Notes under the pieces: generated by a model
The model's database searches: none
What the model was told of the DNA's origin: nothing
Seen by the model: only the letters and a program-made list of their open reading frames with translations
In this document: one piece after another, positions 25,009 to 31,722 of the stretch
How the letters are laid out: every line of letters begins with the position of its first letter
Position numbering within the stretch: position 1 is the first letter of the stretch
NCBI GenBank assembly: GCA_021798575.1
Contig: JAJZGI010000022.1
Span: forward strand, 1-36,120
DNA: 36,120 nucleotides
Direction: 5' to 3'
Source of the DNA: Pseudomonadota bacterium
Lineage (GTDB): Bacteria > Pseudomonadota > Alphaproteobacteria > Acetobacterales > Acetobacteraceae
Position numbers and translations under genes: made by a program

Positions 25009-25716
25009 TCAGGCGGTCCTCTCGCGCACGGTGCGCTGTTCGATGCGTTTGTCGATTTTATCCAGCCTGATGATGCGTTTGACGAAGATGCCGGGCGTAA
25101 TGATGTGGTCAGGATCGAAGCTGCCGGGCTCCTCCAGATGCTCCACCTCGGCCACGGTGTATCTGGCCGCCGTCGCCATCATCGGGTTGAAATTCCGCGC
25201 TGTCTTGCGATAGACCAGATTGCCTTCGGTATCGCCCTTCCATGCGTGCACGATCGCGAGGTCCGCGAATAATCCGCGCTCCATGACATAGTGCCGCCCG
25301 TCGAATTCGCGGGTTTCCTTGTTTTTGGCGACGTCCGTCCCGTAGCCGGTGGCGGTGAAGAAGGCCGGAATTCCAGCCCCGCCCGCGCGGATGCGCTCCG
25401 CCAGCGTGCCCTGGGGGTTGAACTCGATCTCGAGCTCGCCCGCGAGATACTGGCGCGCGAAGGTCGCGTTCTCACCCACGTAGGAGGAGATCATTTTTTT
25501 CACCTGCCTGGTCTCCAGCAACATGCCGAGGCCAACGCCGTCGATCCCCGCATTGTTCGAGATGAGGGTGAGGTCCCGCACGCCGGAGTCCCGGATCGCC
25601 TCGATGAGCGCGCCCGCGATGCCGCACAGGCCGAACCCGCCGGACATGATGGTCATGCCGTCATGCAGCAACCCGGCCAGCGCCATCGCGGCATTTTTAT
25701 AGACCTTGCTGGCCAT
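25009..25716 (-). CDS. scoA: 3-oxoacid CoA-transferase subunit A
   Basis: The 235-residue subunit is recognised by the CoA-binding loop [17 protein letters not shown] (residues 24-40), LTLISNNAG, and the segment [23 protein letters not shown]. The start [13 protein letters not shown] is preceded by AAGGAG at a five-base gap. The longer frame to 25812 runs into the thiolase gene. Together with scoB it activates acetoacetate to acetoacetyl-CoA, the substrate of the neighbouring thiolase. That is the return limb of the PHB cycle. Confidence 0.94.
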   Translation of the reverse strand: MASKVYKNAAMALAGLLHDGMTIMSGGFGLCGIAGALIEAIRDSGVRDLTLISNNAGIDGVGLGMLLETRQVKKMISSYVGENATFARQYLAGELEIEFNPQGTLAERIRAGGAGIPAFFTATGYGTDVAKNKETREFDGRHYVMERGLFADLAIVHAWKGDTEGNLVYRKTARNFNPMMATAARYTVAEVEHLEEPGSFDPDHIITPGIFVKRIIRLDKIDKRIEQRTVRERTA

Positions 25717-25766
25717 CTCATCTCCTTCATCAGACTGTTGAAAATCTCGCGTCGGCGCAGAGCGCC

Positions 25767-26939
25767 TCAGCGCGCCAGGCACATGGCGACGCCCATGCCG
25801 CCGCCGATGCACAGGGTGGCGAGGCCTTTTTTGGCATCCCGCCTACGCATCTCATACAGCAGGGTGGTGAGCACCCGCGCGCCGGAGGCGCCGATGGGAT
25901 GGCCGATGGCGATCGCCCCGCCATTCACGTTTACCCTCACAGGGTCCAGCCCCAACTCCTTGTTTACGGCGCAGGCCTGTGCCGCGAACGCCTCGTTTGC
26001 CTCAATCAAGTCCAGTGCGCTGGCACTCCAGCCGGCCCGGGCCAGGGCTTTCTGCGAGGCCGGAATCGGCCCGGAGCCCATCATGGCAGGGTCCACCCCG
26101 GCGGTGGCGAAGCTCGCGATTCTCGCCAGCGGGGTGAGGCCGCGTTTTGCCGCCTCCTTCGCGCTCATCACCACCAGGGCGGCTGCGCCGTCGTTGATGC
26201 CCGAGGCGTTGCCCGCCGTCACCGTGCCCTCTTTGGTGAAGGCGGGTTTCAGCCTGGCCATCGTCTCCTCCGAGGCGTCGTGGCGGATATATTCGTCCTC
26301 GCTCACCACTGTCTCGCCCTTGCGGGTGGTCAGCGTCACCGGCGCGATCTCATCCTTGAACCTGCCGGATTTTTGCGCCGCCGCGGCCTTCTGCTGTGAG
26401 CCCAGGGCCAGCGCGTCCTGCTCGGCGCGGGTGACCTGCCATTTGGCGGCGACATTCTCCGCCGTGATGCCCATGTGGTAGCCATTGAAGGCGTCCCACA
26501 GCCCGTCCTTGAGCATCGTATCGACGAGATTGAGCTCGCCCATCTTGGTGCCCGCGCGCAGATAGGCGGCGTGCGTGGAAAGGCTCATGCTCTCCTGCCC
26601 GCCGGCGATGACGATATCGCTCTCGCCGCTCATGATCTGCTGGGCCGCCAGCGCCACGGCGCGCAGGCCCGAGCCGCAGACCTGATTGATGCCGAACGCG
26701 GTTTTGGAATCCGGGATGCCCGCCGCGCGGGCCGCCTGGCGGGCCGGATTCTGCCCCTGGGCGGCGGTGAGCACCTGGCCCAGGATGGTCTCATCGATCT
26801 CCTCCGGACTTAACTTCGCGCGCTCGATGGCGGCCTTGAGCGCGCTGGCACCCAGGACATGCGCCGGGGTAGCGGCGAAGACACCGTTGAAGCTGCCGAC
26901 CGGGGTGCGCGCGGCGGAGACGATGACGATATCTTCCAT
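25767..26939 (-). CDS. phaA: acetyl-CoA acetyltransferase (PHB-type thiolase)
   Basis: The 390-residue biosynthetic thiolase has the acyl cysteine Cys88 in NQVCGSGLRA, His347 in GHPIGASGAR and Cys377 in LCIGGGMG. The insert NGYHMGITAENVA is typical of thiolase II. It joins two acetyl-CoA to acetoacetyl-CoA, or reverses this. It lies between the PHA synthase and the CoA-transferase genes. AGGAG sits eight bases before the ATG. No acetoacetyl-CoA reductase (phaB) lies in the window, so the reduced monomer must come from elsewhere. Confidence 0.93.
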   Translation of the reverse strand: MEDIVIVSAARTPVGSFNGVFAATPAHVLGASALKAAIERAKLSPEEIDETILGQVLTAAQGQNPARQAARAAGIPDSKTAFGINQVCGSGLRAVALAAQQIMSGESDIVIAGGQESMSLSTHAAYLRAGTKMGELNLVDTMLKDGLWDAFNGYHMGITAENVAAKWQVTRAEQDALALGSQQKAAAAQKSGRFKDEIAPVTLTTRKGETVVSEDEYIRHDASEETMARLKPAFTKEGTVTAGNASGINDGAAALVVMSAKEAAKRGLTPLARIASFATAGVDPAMMGSGPIPASQKALARAGWSASALDLIEANEAFAAQACAVNKELGLDPVRVNVNGGAIAIGHPIGASGARVLTTLLYEMRRRDAKKGLATLCIGGGMGVAMCLAR

Positions 26940-26978
26940 GGGCTGGCTCCTGCGTTGTGTGAAATGTCGTTGGCCTAT

Positions 26979-28163
26979 TTATAGGGTGTTCAGCCAGTGC
27001 ATGAAAGGCTCCCACAGCTCGGCCTGCGCCCTCGCCCCGGCGATCATGCCGACATGGCCCGCGCGGGGCTCGACGATAACCGCCTGGGGCAGCAAACCGG
27101 CCAGCGGGCACGCCGAGGCGGCGGGCACCAGGCGGTCGCGCGCCGGAATGGCGCAGAACACAGGCACCGTGAGGCGCTGGGGTTCAACCGCCAGCCCGGC
27201 CACCCGCCACGCGCCGTGCAGCGTTGAATTCGCGCCATACCAGCCGCCCAGCGTCTCGCGCGCGACCGGGGCGGCGAGCGGCACGCCATCAGCCAACCAG
27301 TCCTCCATCGCCACGAACCGGCGCGCACGCGGCTGGGATTTGTCCTGTAGGGCGAAATCCCGGTATTTATCGCCGACGCCGTGCGGATCCAGCAGGGTGA
27401 ACAGGCTGTTCAGCGCGTCGATCGGCAGGGTGGCCGAGGCGTGCATCAGCGCCTCCACCATCGGCATGGCCTGGACCATGCGCGGGCCGATGCTGGGGTC
27501 CTCGGCGTGGAAATCCCACGGGGTGGCGAGCAGCGCCAGGGCGCGGATTTTACCGGGCGCGCCGCGCAGAGCCGCGGCCAGCGCCAGCAGCCCGCCCATG
27601 CAGTAGCCCGCCAGCACCACGGGGCCGGGGATGGCGGCCAGCGCGCGCTCCAGCCGGCCGGCGATATAGTCCGTGAGGGTGAAGCCACGCTCCACCGCGC
27701 CCGGCCAGCCCCAGTCCAGCAGATAGGGATGCGCGCCCTGCCCGCTCAACCAGCGCAGCAGCGAGGCGTCCTCCATTAGGTCCAGGATGTAGGCGCGGTT
27801 GATCAGGCTGGGGACGAACAGCACGGCGGTGCCGCTGCCGCCATAGTCCATCACCCGCGTCTCCTGCTCGCGCCAGAGCACCGGCGGGTCCTGCATATCC
27901 CGGCTGTAGGGGTCGGCGCGGTAGGCGGCGATGCCCGCGATCAGCGATCGGTCGGCCTGGAGGGTGGACTCAAACGCCGCGTGCAGGCCGGCCGGGTCCA
28001 CCGGTTCCGGGTCGTGGAGCCACGGATTCGGCCAGACGCCGCTCCAGTTCAGCGACCCGGCGCTCAAGGCGCTCGACCTCGCCCAGGCCAGGCCCAGGTG
28101 CAGCAGCAATGGGCGTGGGCCGCGGCGGCTGAGCGGCGCCGGGGCTTCGGGTCGCGTGTTCAT
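26979..28163 (-). CDS. phaC: polyhydroxyalkanoate synthase-type alpha/beta hydrolase (class III-like PhaC)
   Basis: The 394-residue enzyme polymerises 3-hydroxyacyl-CoA. It has the lipase-like box AGYCMGG with Cys188 in place of serine, the PhaC-specific DWGWPG tryptophan motif near 150-155, Asp343 in ARDRLVP and His370 in AGHVGM. These give the Cys-Asp-His triad. It is about 200 residues shorter than class I PhaC and resembles class III/IV enzymes that need a PhaE or PhaR-type partner. PSLINRAYILDL and ATPWDFHA are also family motifs. The N-terminal 65 codons overlap a coiled-coil ORF in another frame. The start is the ATG at 28163, but a later start cannot be excluded. Confidence 0.87.
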   Translation of the reverse strand: MNTRPEAPAPLSRRGPRPLLLHLGLAWARSSALSAGSLNWSGVWPNPWLHDPEPVDPAGLHAAFESTLQADRSLIAGIAAYRADPYSRDMQDPPVLWREQETRVMDYGGSGTAVLFVPSLINRAYILDLMEDASLLRWLSGQGAHPYLLDWGWPGAVERGFTLTDYIAGRLERALAAIPGPVVLAGYCMGGLLALAAALRGAPGKIRALALLATPWDFHAEDPSIGPRMVQAMPMVEALMHASATLPIDALNSLFTLLDPHGVGDKYRDFALQDKSQPRARRFVAMEDWLADGVPLAAPVARETLGGWYGANSTLHGAWRVAGLAVEPQRLTVPVFCAIPARDRLVPAASACPLAGLLPQAVIVEPRAGHVGMIAGARAQAELWEPFMHWLNTL

Positions 28164-28308
28164 GCGCGAGCGCCAGGCCCGAAGTGTAGGACTGCGCCCA
28201 AAGCGCCACCAGGGCCGCCCAGGATTCGTGCAATTCGCGGTCTACCGCCATGGCGGTGAGTTCGCTCTGCCACATGGCCACTAGGTCGCGGGCCAAATCG
28301 TCTTCCAT
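27970..28308 (-). CDS. small coiled-coil protein overlapping phaC, possible PhaE-like subunit
   Basis: A 112-codon frame, MEDDLARDLVAMWQSEL onward, has a helical, tryptophan-containing N-terminal half. A proline/alanine linker follows, then a heptad-patterned segment EVERLERRVAELERRLAES near residues 75-93. PhaE partners of class III PHA synthases have the same layout, a helical body with a late coiled coil, but are usually much longer. This one is therefore only PhaE-like by position and style. It overlaps phaC by 194 bases in a different frame. It is the first ORF after the phaR-divergent gap. Either frame could be spurious in the overlap; the helical pattern argues for this one as a real protein. 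Confidence 0.5.
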   Translation of the reverse strand: MEDDLARDLVAMWQSELTAMAVDRELHESWAALVALWAQSYTSGLALAHEHATRSPGAAQPPRPTPIAAAPGPGLGEVERLERRVAELERRLAESVAPRPGTGGPGRPARGV

Positions 28309-28394
28309 GCCGCATCTGGCTCCCCGGGCGCCTGCAAATAAATGTTTAGCGTCGACTATAGACTATTCGCCATAACTGAAACACCATGCTAGCC

Positions 28395-28407
28395 TGTGCA
28401 GCGCACA
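28395..28407. promoter_or_regulatory. candidate PhaR operator
   Basis: TGTGC and GCACA flank AGC, 34 bases before the phaR start. PhaR repressors of related bacteria bind TGC/GCA-rich inverted repeats and control their own gene and phasins, so this palindrome is a fair candidate. It may also control the divergent phaC run. Confidence 0.4.
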
Positions 28408-28441
28408 ATTTTTATCAGACTGGGGAAGATTAGGACCTGCC

Positions 28442-29041
28442 ATGAACGAGCCCGCCGCCCCTGAATCCGTTGCCCAGCCGGTGATCGTGAAGAAATACGC
28501 CAACCGACGGCTCTATAATACGGAGAGCTCCAGCTATATCACCCTGGATAATCTGGCAGAAATGGTGCGCGATGACCGCGATTTCGTCGTCTATGACGCG
28601 AAATCCGGCGAGGATATCACCCGCGGCGTGCTGACGCAGATCATCGTGGAGGAGGAAGGCAAGGGCCAGGCGATGCTGCCGACCAATTTTCTGCGCCAGT
28701 TGATCGGGTTCTACGGCAACAACGTGCAGAGCGTGGTCCCGCGCTATCTGGAGCAGGCGATGGCGAGCTTCGCCCGCCAGCAGGAGAACATGCGCGAGAC
28801 GGTGCAGAAGACCATCGGGCCGTTTCTGCCGCCGGGCATGGAGGATATGGGACGCAAGAACATGGCGATGATGGAGCGCGCGATGACGCTGTTCACGCCC
28901 TTCTACCGCGAAGGTGAGGCGAGACCGGACCCTGATGCGCTCCAGGACATGCAGGAGGAGATCATGAGCCTGCGCGCCGAGGTTGAGCGGCTCCAGCAGC
29001 AGCTCGTGCAGGCCCGCGCCAAGACCAAAAAACCGGAGTAG
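28442..29041 (+). CDS. phaR: polyhydroxyalkanoate synthesis repressor PhaR
   Basis: The 199-residue repressor starts with VIVKKYANRRLYNTESSSYITL and LAEMVRDDRDFVVYDAKSGEDIT, the PHB-accumulation DNA-binding domain (about 14-75). GVLTQIIVEEE and FLRQLIGFYG follow, then the second accumulation domain. The C-terminal coiled coil (SLRAEVERLQQQLVQAR) is likely for oligomerisation. PhaR binds both DNA and PHB granules, so the regulon opens when polymer forms. It is divergent from the PHB cluster, the typical location. AGGA lies eight bases ahead of the ATG. Confidence 0.95.
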   Translation: MNEPAAPESVAQPVIVKKYANRRLYNTESSSYITLDNLAEMVRDDRDFVVYDAKSGEDITRGVLTQIIVEEEGKGQAMLPTNFLRQLIGFYGNNVQSVVPRYLEQAMASFARQQENMRETVQKTIGPFLPPGMEDMGRKNMAMMERAMTLFTPFYREGEARPDPDALQDMQEEIMSLRAEVERLQQQLVQARAKTKKPE

Positions 29042-29101
29042 TATCAATATATGCGCGCAGGTTCTGGTGGATCGACGCCGGATGCGCTAGGCTGGGCTCC
29101 G

Positions 29102-29689
29102 ATGAGATATTTAGTCCCTGCCCTGCTGGGCGTGATGTTCGCCCTGGGTGCCGCTCCGGCCTTCGCCCAGATGTCCGGGATGGGTGGCGGGGCTGGCGCC
29201 GACGCGCCGAAGCTTCAGCCGGTGGTGCCCGATATCGCCCCGCCGGCGCTGCCCGGAGCCGGGAACACGCCGCTGGCCACCGCGCCGACCATGCAGAAGC
29301 CGCAGACCGGCGACCCGACCACGCAGTTGTTCAGCGCCATCAACAGCGGGGATTACAGCTCCGCCCAGGACGCGCTAAGCCGGGGTGCGAATTTATATGC
29401 GCGCAACGGGCTGGATGAGACGCCGCTCGAGCTGGCGATCGCGCTGAACCGCACGACGATCACGTTTTTGCTGCTGCAAACCCGCAATGAGACCGGTGGC
29501 GACCTGGTGGGGCCAGGGCCAGCCGCCGAGGCGATGGCTGGCACCGCGCAGGGAGCCCCGGGCAAGCCGCAGATGATGCAGCGGGCGGATACCGCGTCCG
29601 GGTTTCATGAAGCCGCGCCGGTGATGGGCGACAACCCCGGCACGCCGGACCCGCAGGCTGGTTTTCTGGGCTTTGGGCCGAAATCCTGA
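29102..29689 (+). CDS. small secreted protein with ankyrin-like repeats
   Basis: The 195-residue product starts MRYLVPALLGVMFALGAAPAFAQ, a clean signal peptide. An upstream ATG at 29051 adds 17 residues that would disrupt it. After a proline-rich linker, residues about 72-135 hold at least one and a half ankyrin repeats (QLFSAINSGDYSSAQDALSRGA, then DETPLELAIALNRTTITFLLL). The tail is low-complexity, ending GFLGFGPKS. Ankyrin repeats bind proteins, so a periplasmic binding role is plausible, but nothing more can be said. It follows phaR by 60 bases and may share its transcript. A strong hairpin follows its stop. Confidence 0.75.
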   Translation: MRYLVPALLGVMFALGAAPAFAQMSGMGGGAGADAPKLQPVVPDIAPPALPGAGNTPLATAPTMQKPQTGDPTTQLFSAINSGDYSSAQDALSRGANLYARNGLDETPLELAIALNRTTITFLLLQTRNETGGDLVGPGPAAEAMAGTAQGAPGKPQMMQRADTASGFHEAAPVMGDNPGTPDPQAGFLGFGPKS

Positions 29690-29699
29690 GCCGGATTCA

Positions 29700-29737
29700 G
29701 ACATAAAGATGAACCGTTGGCGGGTCATCTTTATGTC
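29700..29737 (+). terminator. 13-bp hairpin after the ankyrin-like gene
   Basis: GACATAAAGATGA (29700-29712) pairs perfectly with 29725-29737. Its 12-base loop contains ACCGTTGG, the exact complement of CCAACGGT at 29752-29759 in the next palindrome, so the two could form an alternative or pseudoknotted pair. It begins 11 bases after the stop codon. Only a short U-poor tract follows. Confidence 0.55.
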
Positions 29738-29746
29738 ATCGCACTG

Positions 29747-29783
29747 TAATACCAACGGTCATTCTTTATGACCGTTGGTATTA
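29747..29783. repeat. ATACCAACSG palindrome, copy 2 (16-bp stem)
   Basis: TAATACCAACGGTCAT (29747-29762) pairs over 16 bp without mismatch with 29768-29783 around TCTTT. An AT-rich run follows. It can act as a terminator for the plus-strand gene, but the shared arm with 11153 and 29881 shows it belongs to a repeat family. Confidence 0.75.
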
Positions 29784-29795
29784 TATTTATGTTTG

Positions 29796-29879
29796 GCGCG
29801 CGGCCCCCTCCGGGGCATTTCCATCGGTGCTGCGCACCGCTGGAACCTTCTGCCCCTTGGCCCCACCAACCCCGCGCGC
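29796..29879. repeat. nested four-level palindromic element
   Basis: Four nested inverted arms share one axis: GCGCGCGG (29796-29803) with 29872-29879, GGGGCA (29812-29817) with 29851-29856, TTCCA (29819-29823) with 29841-29845, and CGGTGC (29825-29830) with 29834-29839 around a three-base loop. It is flanked on both sides by ATACCAACSG palindromes. It encodes no credible protein. It may be a structured mobile repeat or RNA element. Confidence 0.55.
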
Positions 29880-29880
29880 G

Positions 29881-29927
29881 ATACCAACCGCCTAGGATGA
29901 CGGGCCATCATCTACGGCGGTTGGTGT
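29881..29927. terminator. ATACCAACSG palindrome, copy 3, after the acyl-CoA dehydrogenase
   Basis: ACCAACCGCC (29883-29892) pairs with GGCGGTTGGT (29916-29925), extended outward by two weaker pairs and inward by GATGA (29896-29900) with TCATC (29908-29912). It sits just after the fad operon stop codon on the minus strand, so it probably ends that transcript. Confidence 0.55.
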
Positions 29928-29935
29928 GAGTTTCC

Positions 29936-31708
29936 TCAGAACGCCGCATCCTCGAATTCCATCATCACCTCGGCCCCGGCCTGCACCGCGCTCAGCAGCG
30001 CCGCCGTCTGGGGCAGCAGCCGCGTCATGTAGAATTTCGCGGTGCCGAGCTTGGCGCGGTAGAAGGGCTCATCCGCCTTCGGCAGCGCGATTAGCGCCAT
30101 CCGGGCCCACATGAAGCCCAGCGCAACCAGGCCGAACAGGCGCAGATAGTCGACCGAGGCGGCGCCGACCTCGTCCGGATTGCGCATCCCCGCCTCCATC
30201 ACATGCCCGGTCGCGACTTGCAGATGCTCCAGCGCCACCGCGAGCGGGGCGATGAACGGCGCCATCGACGCATCATTATTGGCCTCGATGAACTCCAGCA
30301 CCGGGTCCAGGAAGCGCGTTAACAGACGTCCGCTCTCCTGCGGCAGCTTGCGGCCCACGAGGTCCAGCGCCTGCACGCCGTTGGTGCCCTCATAGAGCAT
30401 CGAGATCCGCGCATCGCGGACATATTGCTCCATGCCGTGGTCACGGATGTAGCCATGGCCACCGTAGCATTGCATCGCCATCGAGGCGATCTCGAACCCC
30501 AGGTCCGTGAACAGCGCCTTGACCACCGGGGTGAGCAGCGCCGTGAGGTCGTCCGCCATGGTCTTCTTCTCGAGCTCGGTCGTACGATGCAGCACGTCGA
30601 TCTCACGCGCGACCCAGCCCGAGAGGGCGCGGCAGCCCTCGATATAGGCGCGCATGGTGAGCAGCATGCGCCGCACGTCCGGATGCACCAGAATCGGGTC
30701 CGCTTGTTTGTCCGGATATTTCGCGCCGGTGAGGGCGCGGCCCTGGATGCGCTCGCGCGTGTAGGCCACGGCGTTCTGGTAGGCGACCTCGGCCACGCCC
30801 AGACCCTGGATGCCGACCGAGAGCCGCTCCGTGTTCATCATGGTGAACATCGCGCGCAGCCCCTTGTTGGGCGCATCCACCATCCAGCCCTGCGCGGCAT
30901 CGAAGGAGATCGCGCAGGTGGCCGAGGCTTTGATCCCCATTTTATGCTCGATGGCGGTGCAGGTCACGCCGTTGCGCGCACCCGCCGTGCCGTCTGCATT
31001 CACCAGAAACTTCGGCACCACGAAGAGCGAGATGCCCTTTACCCCTTTGGGCGCATCCGGCAGGCGCGCCAGCACGAGATGGATGATATTGCCCGCCAGG
31101 TCGTGCTCGCCCGCCGAGATGAAAATTTTATTGCCGGTGAGGCTGTAGGAGCCATCCGGCTGGGGCACCGCCTTGGTGCGCAGCATCCCGAGATCCGTGC
31201 CGCAATGCGGCTCGGTCAGGCACATCGTGCCGGTCCACTCACCGGAGACGAGTTTGGGCAGATAGGTCTGCTTCAGCGCCGCGCTGCCGTGATGATACAG
31301 CGCTAAATAAGCGCCATGGGTCAGGCCAGGATACAGGCCGAAGGCCATGTTGGAGGCGCACATCATCTCCTCCACCAGCAGGGAGGCGGCGATCGGCATA
31401 TCCTGCCCGCCGAACTCCGGCGCGGAGGCCATCGCCGTCCAGCCGCCGGCGCGGAAGCCGTCGAACGCGGCCTTGAAGCCTGTGGGCGTGCGCACCACGC
31501 CGTTCTCGTAGGTGCAGCCTTCCAGATCGCCACTCTGGTTGAGCGGGAACAGCACCTCCTCGGTGAATTTGGCGGCTTCATCCAGCACGCTGTCCAGCAG
31601 CTCGGGCGTGAAATCCGCGCAGCCGGGGAGTTCGGCGATGGTTTTGCTGTCGTAGAGCTCGTGCAGCACGAAGCGCATGTCCCGCAAGGGCGCCTTATAG
31701 GCTGGCAT
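29936..31708 (-). CDS. acyl-CoA dehydrogenase (FadE/DmdC-like, about 590 residues)
   Basis: The 590-residue flavoenzyme removes hydrogens from the alpha and beta carbons of acyl-CoA. After a family-specific N-terminus (YKAPLRDMRFVLHELYD) comes the FAD-binding core with MCLTEPHCGTDLGMLRTKA and KIFISAGEHDL. The region TNGVQALDLVGRKL has the threonine-glycine that follows the catalytic base area. A C-terminal extension (about 470-590) is shared with 3-methylmercaptopropionyl-CoA dehydrogenases and with the long FadE of Bacillus. It closes the beta-oxidation operon, 14 bases after the FadN-type enzyme. Fatty acyl-CoA is the likely substrate; the sulfur substrate cannot be ruled out. Confidence 0.92.
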   Translation of the reverse strand: MPAYKAPLRDMRFVLHELYDSKTIAELPGCADFTPELLDSVLDEAAKFTEEVLFPLNQSGDLEGCTYENGVVRTPTGFKAAFDGFRAGGWTAMASAPEFGGQDMPIAASLLVEEMMCASNMAFGLYPGLTHGAYLALYHHGSAALKQTYLPKLVSGEWTGTMCLTEPHCGTDLGMLRTKAVPQPDGSYSLTGNKIFISAGEHDLAGNIIHLVLARLPDAPKGVKGISLFVVPKFLVNADGTAGARNGVTCTAIEHKMGIKASATCAISFDAAQGWMVDAPNKGLRAMFTMMNTERLSVGIQGLGVAEVAYQNAVAYTRERIQGRALTGAKYPDKQADPILVHPDVRRMLLTMRAYIEGCRALSGWVAREIDVLHRTTELEKKTMADDLTALLTPVVKALFTDLGFEIASMAMQCYGGHGYIRDHGMEQYVRDARISMLYEGTNGVQALDLVGRKLPQESGRLLTRFLDPVLEFIEANNDASMAPFIAPLAVALEHLQVATGHVMEAGMRNPDEVGAASVDYLRLFGLVALGFMWARMALIALPKADEPFYRAKLGTAKFYMTRLLPQTAALLSAVQAGAEVMMEFEDAAF

Positions 31709-31722
31709 GGTCGGTCTCCTGG

